From contig PNMZ01000001.1 of assembly GCA_013823945.1 (NCBI GenBank), positions 186,001 through 250,000 on the forward strand: a stretch of 64,000 bases of DNA. The letters run 5' to 3'. The position numbers were made by a program, and so were the translations under genes. The first letter of the stretch is position 1; every line of letters starts with the position of its first letter. Shown in pieces: positions 54,024 to 63,220 of this stretch. A model generated the notes under the pieces. The model was not told the DNA's origin. It saw nothing but the letters and a program-made list of their open reading frames with translations, and did not search any database. This DNA comes from a bacterium (GTDB taxonomy: Bacteria; Armatimonadota; Fimbriimonadia; Fimbriimonadales; Fimbriimonadaceae).

Positions 54024-55034
54024 ATGAAAGCCAAGTCTATCAACTACACCATCGGGGCAATTGCTCTTGCCATCATCCTCGGCTGCGGAGGGGGTGCGGG
54101 CGGCGTTCAAACGGCAACCCTCAACAAAATTTATTACGCATCAGACGAAACAAGCAATTTCGAAATTTTCACCATCAATCCCGATGGCACGAACAAGACT
54201 CAAATCACAACAAGTCAAGCAGGCAATCAATTCGTCGCCGGGATCCCTTCCGGAGATGGATCCCAAGTCGTTGTCGGTACTGATTCCGGAACCACTGCTG
54301 AAATTGGCATTATCACCATTTCAAACTCCTCTTACACGGCCCTCACCAACAATTCAACCGAAGACACTCTTCTCGATGTTGACCGGCAAAACCGACGAAT
54401 TCTGTTCCTGAGCCGTCGAGACGGAAACCCCAATCTCTACACCATGAACTTTGCTGGAGGTTCGATCGTCAAGCTAACAAATTCTAGTGCCGACAAGTTT
54501 GATGCCAGATTCAATGCAAATGGCTCGCGCATCATCTTCTGTAACTCAGACACTGATGCGGACATTTTCTCCGTCTCCAGCAATGCCCTCAACACGTTGA
54601 ATCTGACCCCGAGCACGACCCTGGATACATCTCCGCGAATGAGTCCTGATGGATCAAAAATTCTCTACCAATGCGGGGTCAACATCTGCACAATGAACCT
54701 CAACGGAAGCAGTCAAACCGCCCTTACATCTGGAACCAATACGCAAAGAAATCCCGAGTGGAGCCCCAATGGATCAAAAATCGTCTACAGCGAAGTTTCG
54801 ATGACGACGGCTGGTGATATTTGGATCATGGATGCAAACGGAGCCAACAAAACCGCTCTAACATCAGACAACGCTGATGAGATTCGTCCGATTTTCTCAA
54901 GGGACGGATCATTAGTCATCTTCACTACTGAACTCGCACTCGACCAGGACATTTACACTGTCCTTCCTGATGGCTCTGGTCGCCAAGCAATTGCAGATAC
55001 AGCCAACTCAATCCAAAACGTCAGAGCCTTTTAA
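54024..55034 (+). CDS. TolB-like beta-propeller lipoprotein
   Basis: 336 residues. Lipobox I-L-G-C (Cys21) after a hydrophobic helix means lipid-anchoring. The body has repeated propeller blades: IFTINPDGTNKTQIT, LYTMNFAGGSIVKLTN, ICTMNLNGSSQTALTSG, SPDGSKILY and IWIMDANGANKTALTSDN, matching the WD40-like PD40 repeat of TolB. It probably binds proteins or peptidoglycan-linked partners at the envelope. No tol-pal gene lies around it. Its stop overlaps the convergent HD-GYP gene by 4 bp. Confidence 0.87.
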   Translation: MKAKSINYTIGAIALAIILGCGGGAGGVQTATLNKIYYASDETSNFEIFTINPDGTNKTQITTSQAGNQFVAGIPSGDGSQVVVGTDSGTTAEIGIITISNSSYTALTNNSTEDTLLDVDRQNRRILFLSRRDGNPNLYTMNFAGGSIVKLTNSSADKFDARFNANGSRIIFCNSDTDADIFSVSSNALNTLNLTPSTTLDTSPRMSPDGSKILYQCGVNICTMNLNGSSQTALTSGTNTQRNPEWSPNGSKIVYSEVSMTTAGDIWIMDANGANKTALTSDNADEIRPIFSRDGSLVIFTTELALDQDIYTVLPDGSGRQAIADTANSIQNVRAF

Positions 55035-56365
55035 GCGGCAAACGAAACCCGCTTCTGTGTTGACCACAACGCCGCCAAACACTCCGGATCAAAAGCCGAT
55101 CCGGAGTCCTTTTCCATGATTTCGACACACGTCTCAAACGGCAGAGCGTCCCGATAAGGCCGCTTTGCTGACAGCGCATCAAACACATCCGCAACTGTCA
55201 TGATTCTCATGTCCAGGCTCAACTGTTCTGATGTCAATCCCTTCCAATAACCTCGACCATCCAGCCGCTCATGGTGCGCTGAAGCAATCGCTGCGATCTC
55301 TTCAAATCCGTTGACCCGGCGCAAAACCTCAAAGCTCAATTTCGGGTGGCTCCGAATCACCGCAAACTCAGCGTCATCCAACTTACCCGGCTTCTCCAAA
55401 ATCCCACTCGAAACCCCAAGCTTCCCAATGTCGTGCAACAATCCCGCCCGCCGTAATAGCCGCAGTCTCTCCGAATCAAAACCCAACTCTCGGCCAATCG
55501 ATACCGCAAACTCAGCCACCCTGGTCGAGTGCTCCGCCGTATAAGATGACTTCGCATCAATGATCATCGCGAACGCTTCACAAACCGCATCAATATCCGC
55601 ATCCACCGCCGCCGTCCGCAAACCTTCTGGAACAACACTCTCAAAAGTCTCTCCCGCAAGCGAATCCCAGAAACCACTATCGGATTCGAATGAGAGAGAA
55701 ACACCTACGATCTCAGGATCAAACCATTTACCACTACGAACCTCTGCCATCTCATATGCCGCAGCTTGCCCATACGTTGCCCAAAAAACTTCCATCGACT
55801 GAGCAAAGCAAATAATCCGAGCAATCACCGGAATGGAATCCCCCTCAATCCCGAATGGCGACCCCTTACCATCCCAATGCTCATCCAGGCCATGAATCCC
55901 CAAAGCAACCGATTCATCAAAACCAAGCTTTCGCGCAATGAACGCCCCCCGGGTACACCGAGCTTCCGTCACTTCATGCATGATCTTCTGGGGCGGTCCC
56001 AAATTTGATAAAATCCGCTTTAAACGCACCGACCACGGCTGACCCGGCTCAGTAACGCTGAGACCATATTTCACATTCTCAACTGGCGAAGCCCAGTCCA
56101 CTACCTTGACACCCCGTTTCGCCAAAATCTCATCCCCACCAAAAATCTTGTGAATCCTCACCGAGTTATTGGAGCAACCACTATCTTTCAAAATCGCCGC
56201 ATAGAACAGCGACTCCAACTCAGCACCTGACAGCCCCATTTCTACGCCAATCCGTAAAGCGAGGGCACAACTCCGAACGGCATGCCCCTCTGGTTGCCCT
56301 TCCACCAAATCCAAAGCCATACTCAAAGCCGAAAGCAATGTCGCCTTCGATATCTCTAATTGCAT
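55031..56365 (-). CDS. Tandem HD-GYP protein, first half degenerate
   Basis: About 444 residues in two related halves. The second half has a full HD-GYP: TAEHSTRVAEFAVSIG, LLHDIGKLGVSSGILEKPGKL, RSHPKLSFEVL, AHHERLDGRGYWKGL (Trp in place of Pro in GYP) and RIMTVADVFDALSAKRPYRDALP, so cyclic di-GMP phosphodiesterase activity is plausible. The first half keeps only traces (EGHAVRSCALALRIG, LKDSGCSNNSVRIHKIFGGDE, LDEHWDGKGSPFG), with KDS where HD would be. Cytosolic. A second HD-GYP protein, with the reverse defect, opens the pilus operon. Confidence 0.88.
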   Translation of the reverse strand: MQLEISKATLLSALSMALDLVEGQPEGHAVRSCALALRIGVEMGLSGAELESLFYAAILKDSGCSNNSVRIHKIFGGDEILAKRGVKVVDWASPVENVKYGLSVTEPGQPWSVRLKRILSNLGPPQKIMHEVTEARCTRGAFIARKLGFDESVALGIHGLDEHWDGKGSPFGIEGDSIPVIARIICFAQSMEVFWATYGQAAAYEMAEVRSGKWFDPEIVGVSLSFESDSGFWDSLAGETFESVVPEGLRTAAVDADIDAVCEAFAMIIDAKSSYTAEHSTRVAEFAVSIGRELGFDSERLRLLRRAGLLHDIGKLGVSSGILEKPGKLDDAEFAVIRSHPKLSFEVLRRVNGFEEIAAIASAHHERLDGRGYWKGLTSEQLSLDMRIMTVADVFDALSAKRPYRDALPFETCVEIMEKDSGSAFDPECLAALWSTQKRVSFAA

Positions 56366-56420
56366 AGCTAAAATATTCGGCAATCACCAGTTCAAGCTTC
56401 ACCTTGACTAAAATAATGAC

Positions 56421-57251
56421 GTGCTCTTCACCTCCCTCCTTGTTCAGACAATTATCCCGCCTGTAATGTCGGTCCGCGAGATCGGCCCCCCAACCCAAAT
56501 AACCGGTGGGCAAACACATGAAATTATCCAAGGAGAAATCAAGGCAACCCTGTTCATCCCTGATTCGTCGTCAGCCACGGATTTAGAGCAACTCTGGATC
56601 CACTTCCACACCGCAGAATGGTTCGTCGTTCAAGAATATCAAAGAGCGAAAGTCTCTCATCCAGTTCTCATTTTCAATCTCGGTCAAGGGTCAACTACTT
56701 ATGCCAGACCATTCAGTCAAAAAGGTGCCTTAAAGCCATTTCTAGACCAAACAATCCAATTGACGAAGCGCTCTATCTCCTCGCTCAACTTAACAAGTTT
56801 TTCTGCGGGTTACGGAGCCGTCCGAAATCTAATTCAAGACCAATCAGTCCTCAATCAAATCAACACAGTCATCCTGTGCGACTCGAGCTATGCAGGCTTC
56901 TCAGAACCTGCTACTCGAACAATCCTTCCGGAGCATCTGGATGTCTGGCAACCCTTAATTGATCGAGCAGTAAAAAAAGAACTCACATTCGTTCTGACGA
57001 CTTCCGAAATAACTCCAGACTCCTACGCCGGAACTTGGGAAGTCGCCAATGCCCTCGTCCTCAAGAATAACGGGGATATGCAAGCTGCAAACAAAGACTT
57101 TCCCGCAACTCAGGACCCCACTTACCCTCTCCTCCGCACATTTTCAAAAGGGAATTGGCACGTTTGGAGCTATTCCGGCACCGATGCCGGAGCTCACACA
57201 ACTCATCCCCGTCACCTCGCGGATATCCTCGTCCAACTCAAGACTAATTGA
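56421..57251 (+). CDS. Alpha/beta-hydrolase-like secreted protein
   Basis: 276 residues. GTG start gives a signal-like segment (LFTSLLVQTIIPPVMS); ATG 56466 is the alternative. The core reads LWIHFHTAEWFVVQEY, then SFSAGYGAVRNLI (a G-x-S-x-G-like nucleophile elbow with Ser in SFSAGYG), and a C-terminal HTTHPRHLADIL that may supply the catalytic His. Fits a carboxylesterase or lipase-like fold, with substrate unknown. The gene runs by itself between the HD-GYP and subtilase genes. Confidence 0.65.
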   Translation: MLFTSLLVQTIIPPVMSVREIGPPTQITGGQTHEIIQGEIKATLFIPDSSSATDLEQLWIHFHTAEWFVVQEYQRAKVSHPVLIFNLGQGSTTYARPFSQKGALKPFLDQTIQLTKRSISSLNLTSFSAGYGAVRNLIQDQSVLNQINTVILCDSSYAGFSEPATRTILPEHLDVWQPLIDRAVKKELTFVLTTSEITPDSYAGTWEVANALVLKNNGDMQAANKDFPATQDPTYPLLRTFSKGNWHVWSYSGTDAGAHTTHPRHLADILVQLKTN

Positions 57252-57365
57252 AATAACGTTAAACAATTTTCCATAAAGGGTGAACTTTGAGCCCAAAATA
57301 TGCCATCTTAGATATAACTGATCCCAGTTATTCGGGACAAAAACCACTTGCAAGTGACAAAAATC

Positions 57366-59183
57366 ATGAAAACGTCGCATTTGCGCACTCAGTTGCGCTT
57401 CCGCCCCCTGATCATTGCCGCAGGAATTGTCCTCGCGAGCATCGCATCAGCCCAAACAATTGGTGGGAATGGCTTCAATCGTGTCAATCCGACAAACGAA
57501 ATCATCACATCAAAAACTCACCTCATCGTTTCGTTCAAAAATTCTGCGTCGCAAACCTTTCGAAAGAGCGTAGTCCAACGCTACGGCCTCCAGATCAATG
57601 AATCACGATCAAACGAGTACTTTGTACGACTCGAACTCAGTAATCAACACATCAATGCAGGCCTAACTGCAAATGCATTTGTTCGAGAACTTTCTAACAA
57701 CCCAGCCGTCAACTTCGCGGAGCTTGATGTGCAAATTACTCCCGATTTCACCCCCAACGATCCGCGATACGCTCAACAATGGCACCTGAACAACACCGGA
57801 CAAACTGGAGGCGTTCCTGATGCAGATATCGACGCTCCTGAAGCGTGGGATAAATTCGCCGGCGTTCAAGAAACGGTCGTTGCAGTCTGCGATGACGGCG
57901 TAGATATCGACCACGAAGACCTTGCCCCCGCTATGTGGCAAAACGTCAACGAAATCCCGAACAACGGAATCGATGACGACACAAACGGATTTGTCGATGA
58001 CATTTTTGGCTGGGACACCGCATCCAATGATAACAATCCTCGACCCGTTGGCGGAGCATCACACGGAACCCACGTTGCTGGGATTACCGCGGGTGCCCAC
58101 AACAACGGCAAAGGCATTTCCGGAGTCGGCCCAACCGTCAAAATCATGGCCATGCGCCACTATGCAGGACAAGGCAGCTGGATGTCCGACCTCGCCAAAG
58201 CAATTGACTACGCATGGCAAAATGGAGCCGACGTCATCACCGTTAGCTACAACACCGATGGTTGGAACCAAAATCTCCTCCAAGCAATTCAACGCGCTGG
58301 TGCCGCCGATGTTGTTTATCTTAACTCGGCTGGAAACAACAACCAACAAAACCCGCCGCGAATGGCAATGCGCGACCAAACGGACAACTTGATCTTCGTT
58401 GCTTCAACCGATCATAACGATAACCGAAGTAGCTTCTCCAACTGGGGATCCAAAATCGAAGTCGGTGCCCCTGGAAGCAGCATTATGTCAACCCTGCCTG
58501 GTAATGCGTACGGCAACCAATCAGGAACCTCCATGGCAACCCCGCTCGCTGCTGGCGTCGTCGCTGTCATTCGAGGCAAGTTCCCTTCGATGACTGCACG
58601 GGAAGCTTTGGATCACCTGATCGCAACAAGTGATGAAGTTCCGTCTCTCACTTCCACCATCCCCGGAGGAAAGCGAGTGAACCTCAGTAATGCTCTCGGA
58701 GCCCCTGTTGGACCGACTGCCTTCAAATCGATGACAGTCATCATGGGAACGTTGACTGGCGGCAATCTTGGTTCGATCGCCGATTCCGATGACACCCGAG
58801 TCACCATCAACTCCGCTGGTGTTTCTGGGCGAGGTGAGTATGCTGTCGTCGAGTTCGCCCTCGACTCACCGAGAAGCAATCTTGATATCAACTCAATGAA
58901 GCTTGAAATCGAATCCGCAAGCAATCTGACTGGAGCCACCCAATTCGTCACCGCATATAACACGGTGACCGGAAAGTGGGATACCCTCAGCAGCACTCGG
59001 CTAGGCACTATCGATGGCAAGCTTACTGTCAACGTATCCAAGCTCACCTTGGCTCAATATGTTGACGCCACGACCCAAGAAGTTAAAGTTCGCCTTCAAG
59101 CGTATATGCCCGTTCGACGACGAGGTGTCGCTCCAGTGAGCTTCACTTATTCCATCGACGAAGTCACCCCACAAATCAACTAA
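57366..59183 (+). CDS. Secreted S8 subtilisin-like protease (short paralogue)
   Basis: 605 residues. Signal peptide (LIIAAGIVLASIASAQ), propeptide (~50-125), catalytic domain with Asp176 in AVCDDGVD, His233 in SHGTHVAG and Ser389 in QSGTSMATP, and a ~150-residue C-terminal domain (SMTVIMGTLTGGNLGSIADSDD) without dockerin repeats. It shares with the 1014-residue protease at 21303 the stretches QWHLNNTGQ/LYGLHNTGQ, AIDYAWQNGAxVIxVSYN and NSAGNNNQ, so they are clear paralogues. Expected outside the cell. ATG 57366 begins the signal peptide. Confidence 0.93.
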   Translation: MKTSHLRTQLRFRPLIIAAGIVLASIASAQTIGGNGFNRVNPTNEIITSKTHLIVSFKNSASQTFRKSVVQRYGLQINESRSNEYFVRLELSNQHINAGLTANAFVRELSNNPAVNFAELDVQITPDFTPNDPRYAQQWHLNNTGQTGGVPDADIDAPEAWDKFAGVQETVVAVCDDGVDIDHEDLAPAMWQNVNEIPNNGIDDDTNGFVDDIFGWDTASNDNNPRPVGGASHGTHVAGITAGAHNNGKGISGVGPTVKIMAMRHYAGQGSWMSDLAKAIDYAWQNGADVITVSYNTDGWNQNLLQAIQRAGAADVVYLNSAGNNNQQNPPRMAMRDQTDNLIFVASTDHNDNRSSFSNWGSKIEVGAPGSSIMSTLPGNAYGNQSGTSMATPLAAGVVAVIRGKFPSMTAREALDHLIATSDEVPSLTSTIPGGKRVNLSNALGAPVGPTAFKSMTVIMGTLTGGNLGSIADSDDTRVTINSAGVSGRGEYAVVEFALDSPRSNLDINSMKLEIESASNLTGATQFVTAYNTVTGKWDTLSSTRLGTIDGKLTVNVSKLTLAQYVDATTQEVKVRLQAYMPVRRRGVAPVSFTYSIDEVTPQIN

Positions 59184-59197
59184 GGGTGGCTCCATAC

Positions 59198-59235
59198 GCC
59201 CTGCGGTGATTGAACCACCGCAGGGCTTTTCTTTT
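59198..59235 (+). terminator. Rho-independent terminator of short subtilase gene
   Basis: GCCCTGCGGTG/CACCGCAGGGC, 11-bp perfect stem with a seven-base loop, followed by TTTTCTTTT. Confidence 0.95.
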
Positions 59236-59260
59236 ATTGCATCGAGTAAATTGTCCTCAG

Positions 59261-60034
59261 ATGTTTCTTACCGCGACCATTGCCGCCATCGCCTTCCAAC
59301 AACAAGCCAAACCGCTTTCCACTCCAACTCTTTTTGTCGAAAATCTCGCCTTCGCGACATACGCAAACAAAAAGTGGACGGCCCTCCAAGGCAAACAAAA
59401 TTTCCCAAACCCCTTCACTGCCTTTTCACTCGACATTGGTCGCGTAACGGAAAACCGATTCATCTACGAAGTCCCTTTTCTCGAAGGTGTCGAAGCCAAT
59501 TTCATTGAATCATCCTCCGGCGCACCTGTCCTCTGGTCGGGACCAAAACCCAAATACCCCCGGGCCATCCAAATCGTCAATCCCGCTCAATCCGACTACC
59601 TTCTCGTCGTCAAAGAATTCGCAAAAGCCCAACTCAAAGCTACTCCAAAATTCGAAGTGGAAATCAACTCAATTATCCGAGTCGATCTTGATGGCGATGG
59701 CAAAGAAGAAGTCCTCATCGAGGCTCAGTCCAAAGGATTTACCGGCATGTACGAATTTGAATCCAAGAAATACGAAATGAACTGCACCCTCATCCGCCAC
59801 ATCAAAAATGGCAAAGCCGTCACGGAGCCTATTTTCTTCTTTACAAACAACCCCGAAGGCGAATTCAATGATCCCATCCAAATCACCCACATCAAATCAA
59901 TTGCCGATCTCAATGGCGACGGCAGGTACGAAGTCATAGTAACCGCCAACTACTATGAAGGCCAATCCGCCGCCGTCTACAACCTCGAAAAAGGAGCCCT
60001 TAAGCTACTTGTCGAAAACGGAGCCGGAGTCTAG
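59261..60034 (+). CDS. Secreted protein with FG-GAP/VCBS-like calcium loops
   Basis: About 257 residues. A short signal-like N-terminus (MFLTATIAAIAF) is followed by strands and two DxDGDG loops (IRVDLDGDGKEEVLIEAQ and IADLNGDGRYEVIVTANY) of the FG-GAP/VCBS kind, typically in propeller blades binding calcium. A single pair means a partial propeller or a single-domain protein. Function unknown. ATG 59261 chosen as the longer in-frame form starts inside the preceding terminator. Confidence 0.65.
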   Translation: MFLTATIAAIAFQQQAKPLSTPTLFVENLAFATYANKKWTALQGKQNFPNPFTAFSLDIGRVTENRFIYEVPFLEGVEANFIESSSGAPVLWSGPKPKYPRAIQIVNPAQSDYLLVVKEFAKAQLKATPKFEVEINSIIRVDLDGDGKEEVLIEAQSKGFTGMYEFESKKYEMNCTLIRHIKNGKAVTEPIFFFTNNPEGEFNDPIQITHIKSIADLNGDGRYEVIVTANYYEGQSAAVYNLEKGALKLLVENGAGV

Positions 60035-60137
60035 GAGAGCAGAAACGAACCGGAACGATGGCCGAGTGAGAAAGTTTATTAATAATTTCACAGCTATGCC
60101 TTAACATTCCGGAAGCCCACCTTCTATACTCAACGCA

Positions 60138-60767
60138 ATGAAGCTAAAGTTGGCTCTCTGCGCATTTATGATTGCGACCTCCATGATTGCGGCTGCTCAA
60201 GCTTCATCACTCGTTGTTACGCCCAGTATGAAAGCGCAGCGGCATGGTCAACTCACACTCCAATACCGCCAAACCTCGCGAGAATCCGCTATCGATAGCC
60301 GATATCGAATCAACTATCAGATGGTTTATGGAGTTCATCCTGGCTTTGAAATCGCCGTCAACGCCAACGCTGGTGAGGAGGGCCGACTGGGCGTTAAGTA
60401 TTCCCACCTGATTCTCCCAGAAGAAAAAGTGCGAGTCGCTATCGGAGCAACCCGTATCGGAAACGATACTCAAGCCTATTTCGGAGCAGTCAAAGATTTC
60501 TCTAATTTTGAAATCCAATCTGGATTCATTGATGCAAATGAAGGGCAGGGATTCATTGCCTTCCGAAGGTTTTTTGGGCAAAATCGAGAGCTCAGGTTCA
60601 CTCTCGAACATCTCACCGGGAGCCTCGGCATGACCGGTGCCCGGTTCGACTACAACTTTACAAAAAACTGGTCGTTTGATGGCAGAATCTACTTCCCCAA
60701 TGACTCAAGCTCCCCCCGAACCCACCGCTTCGGAATTGCATATACAACCAATTTACTCGGTAATTAA
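60138..60767 (+). CDS. Secreted beta-barrel-like outer-membrane protein
   Basis: 209 residues. Signal peptide (LALCAFMIATSMIAAAQA) and then alternating amphipathic strands (LTLQYRQTS, RYRINYQMVYGVHPGFEIAVNANAG, RLGVKYSHLIL, RVAIGATRIG, YFGAVKDFSNFEIQSGFI, RFGIAYTTNL), the pattern of small outer-membrane barrels such as YjbH-like or OmpW-like proteins. Its specific family is not recognised. Its C-terminus ends LLGN without the usual final Phe. Confidence 0.6.
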   Translation: MKLKLALCAFMIATSMIAAAQASSLVVTPSMKAQRHGQLTLQYRQTSRESAIDSRYRINYQMVYGVHPGFEIAVNANAGEEGRLGVKYSHLILPEEKVRVAIGATRIGNDTQAYFGAVKDFSNFEIQSGFIDANEGQGFIAFRRFFGQNRELRFTLEHLTGSLGMTGARFDYNFTKNWSFDGRIYFPNDSSSPRTHRFGIAYTTNLLGN

Positions 60768-60860
60768 TCATCCGCTTTGAAATCAATCAAACGAGGACAA
60801 ACCCATTTCCCAATGATGATTTCTGGGTTGTTGCCAACAGGTTATTTGCTAAACTGAGAC

Positions 60861-61604
60861 ATGCTCTGCGCCGCAACCCTAGCCCTTCTGCCGAGCCTCC
60901 TTGCCTCAAAGGAAGTATGGGCGGGTGAGTTTCTGTTCAGCATCACCGGCAAAGGCAAAGCAACCGGGCCTAAACCCAACTGGGGAGAATGGGACGTCAA
61001 TCGCGAAGCCAAAGGCAAAATCATCCTCTCCAAAACTTTCCGGGGAGCCGGTCTTGCCCGGAGCGAGGATAGTCGTAATGAGCAGCGATACGAAACTTGG
61101 GTCGGTGAAACAAAAGAAGAAATCGACATCCGCATGAATGATCGGATCTACGTTTACGGCCCCATGTTCGCAGAAAACCAAATCCGGGGCGATACATATC
61201 TCTACCAAGTGCCTAAAAAAGGATCAGAAAGTCGATTCGCAAAAGGAAAAGTAGCCGCCGCGATCCTCCAGCTCGATTTCAAAAAGAACACGTTCACCTT
61301 TGAAAGCCCTCGGTACTACGGAACGGTCTTCACCTCGTTCAAACGAGAATTCCTCAAAGGCCCAAAATCTTGGACAGATAAAAAACCCATTTTGGAAGAG
61401 GAAGACGCCCTAGAATTTGAGATGATCCACGGCCTCAATCAGCCAACTGAATTCTTCCGGATTACTGGCTCATTCAAAGAAGGACAAGTGCAAATCGACA
61501 TGACGAAGGACTACCCATTCACCGTGCCATTAGGTGCATCTGTCAAAGCCCAGAACCTCAAAGCACGTTTCTCTCTGATCCTCAAAAGAACAACTCAGCA
61601 GTAA
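60861..61604 (+). CDS. Exported protein of unknown function
   Basis: 247 residues. A signal peptide (LCAATLALLPSLLASKEVWA) precedes a beta-rich body (FLFSITGKGKATG, RYETWVGETKEEIDIRMNDRIYVYG, LDFKKNTFTFESPRYYGTVF) with a lot of Lys and aromatic residues. No domain match can be made. It lies between the barrel-like gene and tRNA-Val. Confidence 0.6.
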   Translation: MLCAATLALLPSLLASKEVWAGEFLFSITGKGKATGPKPNWGEWDVNREAKGKIILSKTFRGAGLARSEDSRNEQRYETWVGETKEEIDIRMNDRIYVYGPMFAENQIRGDTYLYQVPKKGSESRFAKGKVAAAILQLDFKKNTFTFESPRYYGTVFTSFKREFLKGPKSWTDKKPILEEEDALEFEMIHGLNQPTEFFRITGSFKEGQVQIDMTKDYPFTVPLGASVKAQNLKARFSLILKRTTQQ

Positions 61605-61620
61605 AACTACCAAAAAGAAA

Positions 61621-61695
61621 TGGTGCTCGGTACAGGATTTGAACCAGTGACCCCTTCGGTGTGAACGAAGTGCTCTACCACTGAGCTAACCGAGC
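61621..61695 (-). tRNA. tRNA-Val (CAC)
   Basis: Cloverleaf on - strand: acceptor GCTCGGT/ACCGAGC, discriminator A, D-arm GCTCAGTGGTAGAGC, anticodon arm CTTCG-TTCACAC-CGAAG (anticodon CAC for GUG) and T-loop TTCAAAT. CCA encoded at 61621-61623. Confidence 0.97.
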
Positions 61696-61777
61696 AACTC
61701 ACCTCATAATACCAGCATCAAATTCCGCCGCAACGGTCTACTCCAAGCCACCCACAAACACTCCTTTTAAAAAATCT

Positions 61778-62287
61778 CTAACCCCTCCGTTCCTTAATCC
61801 CAAGACTGGCCATCAAGTCCCGGACTCCGCTCAGAAAAACTCCCATCGACAAACCAAGCAGTATCCATGCGGGAATCCCGTGGTAACTCAAGCCCCATCC
61901 CGTCGGCTTTTGACTCCACAACCACATCTCTGGAAGCAGATAAGCCAAAAACGCCCCATAGACAATTCCCATAATGGCATGCATGCACCGCTCCCCGCCT
62001 GGCAGACGCCGAACTTTATCCTCTTCAACAAAATCCCATAGCGTAATCACAATCTCCGCGACCAAAATCGTCAACAGAACGTAAGCCAGAACTCCGTTCC
62101 AAGTGAAATAACCAAGGGTTCCAATGATTATCGCATAACAGAAATCGCGAATCGCATGGAGCCGCAATTCAACCTGCGTATGATCCCCATGCGCCAACTT
62201 CAACTTGTACTCATGGTAATAAAGCGTGTCAAAGGCACCCAAGGTTGCCTGAACAAGCAAAATCCAAATTGCAACATTCATTCCCAT
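61778..62287 (-). CDS. Multi-helix membrane protein paired with a DUF4166 protein
   Basis: 169 residues, ~5 membrane helices: NVAIWILLVQATLGAFDTLYYHEY, FCYAIIIGTLGYFTWNGVLAYVLLTILVAEIVITLWDF, MGIVYGAFLAYLLPEMWLW and WILLGLSMGVFLSGVRDLMA. His-rich loop (YYHEYKLKLAHGDHTQVELRLHAIRD) between the first helices could bind metal. No family name known. Its start overlaps the DUF4166 gene by 10 bp. Confidence 0.65.
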   Translation of the reverse strand: MGMNVAIWILLVQATLGAFDTLYYHEYKLKLAHGDHTQVELRLHAIRDFCYAIIIGTLGYFTWNGVLAYVLLTILVAEIVITLWDFVEEDKVRRLPGGERCMHAIMGIVYGAFLAYLLPEMWLWSQKPTGWGLSYHGIPAWILLGLSMGVFLSGVRDLMASLGIKERRG

Positions 62288-62793
62288 CCTACAACTCCAT
62301 CATAGCGACAAATTGTCCCGTAACGCGGACATTGAATGTCAACCGTGATCCGCCATCCCCGATCCAACCCCTCCGCGCGTGCCTCGATAACAGGCGCAAT
62401 TCGCTTCGGAAGCGGAATTCCCAAGAACTCTGATCGATAATGATGAAACACAAGCGCACCTGACTCCTCTTCCACGTCAAAGACGAAGTTGATCGGCCCC
62501 GCTGCTTCCACCAACCGTCCACCTCTCTCGCGTTGATGGGTTCGCAACCGAACTTCGCCAATCTGCCGAGTCCAAGTCTCGTATTCACCATCTCCAGAAA
62601 CGTCCAATGTCGTCACGAGCGCGGTACCCGCTTTCGGCAAGCCCATCAGCATAACAAAAATCCTTGGAATCAGTTGTGTCGAATGAGTTACATCAAGCTC
62701 CCCGGAAACCCTTTGCGGCGACTCGTGAAATTCCCGCAAAGACTCCCCAAGTCTCTCAAAATCCTCACCCAGTAGCTTGCGATAGAGCTTCAT
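62278..62793 (-). CDS. DUF4166-domain protein
   Basis: 171 residues. The pattern KLLGEDFERLGESLREFHESPQRVSGELDVTH, then RIFVMLMGLPKAGTAL, WTRQIGEVRLRTHQRERGG, and IPLPKRIAPVIEARAEGLDRGWRITVDIQCPRYGTICRYDGVV is that of DUF4166. Function is unknown; in other bacteria the domain is often fused to or near membrane or saccharopine-dehydrogenase-like proteins. It is translationally coupled to the membrane protein that follows. Confidence 0.85.
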   Translation of the reverse strand: MKLYRKLLGEDFERLGESLREFHESPQRVSGELDVTHSTQLIPRIFVMLMGLPKAGTALVTTLDVSGDGEYETWTRQIGEVRLRTHQRERGGRLVEAAGPINFVFDVEEESGALVFHHYRSEFLGIPLPKRIAPVIEARAEGLDRGWRITVDIQCPRYGTICRYDGVVGWE

Positions 62794-63220
62794 GAACTTT
62801 CACTTAATTCTGAACTAAATGATATTATATCCTATATTCAGATTTCTGGAGTGAGGGGTGATCTGAAAAACGGGACAGTAACACTGGCAGAACAACTCAT
62901 TTCGAACTCAATCCTCAAAAAGTCTGAAACAACTCTCATAAAATCTCCTTACGGATCAAGAATCACCGCTCCAGACCTGACGAGTTAAACTGAGTCGCTT
63001 AAGTTGTTAACACTCATTTCCGGTTTTAATTCAGATGCAAGGGTAATGTCGACAAATGCCGCCGATAGCCGATGTGGCTCAGGCGTGGGGCTCTTTTGTA
63101 AGTCATAACCAACTCTTAAAAAAATATCTCCCGTCCAATAACCTCACTTTAACGTTGGATTCCCAAGCTCAAACCTGCCGTACTCACACCACTGGCATTG
63201 CTTTTCAAAACGAGGAAAAA
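62794..63220. other. Long leader/intergenic region with a nested hairpin
   Basis: 427 bases with no gene. A nested stem at 63060-63085, CGCC...GGCG with inner AGCC/GGCT, is followed by GGGGCTCTTTT at 63087-63097. It may be a terminator for an unseen short transcript or a structured leader of the next gene. No known riboswitch core could be matched. Confidence 0.4.

Noticed and set aside
62794-63220. Cyclic di-GMP (GEMM) or other known riboswitch in the leader
   Set aside because: Hairpins present but the conserved core bases of known classes could not be matched by eye.
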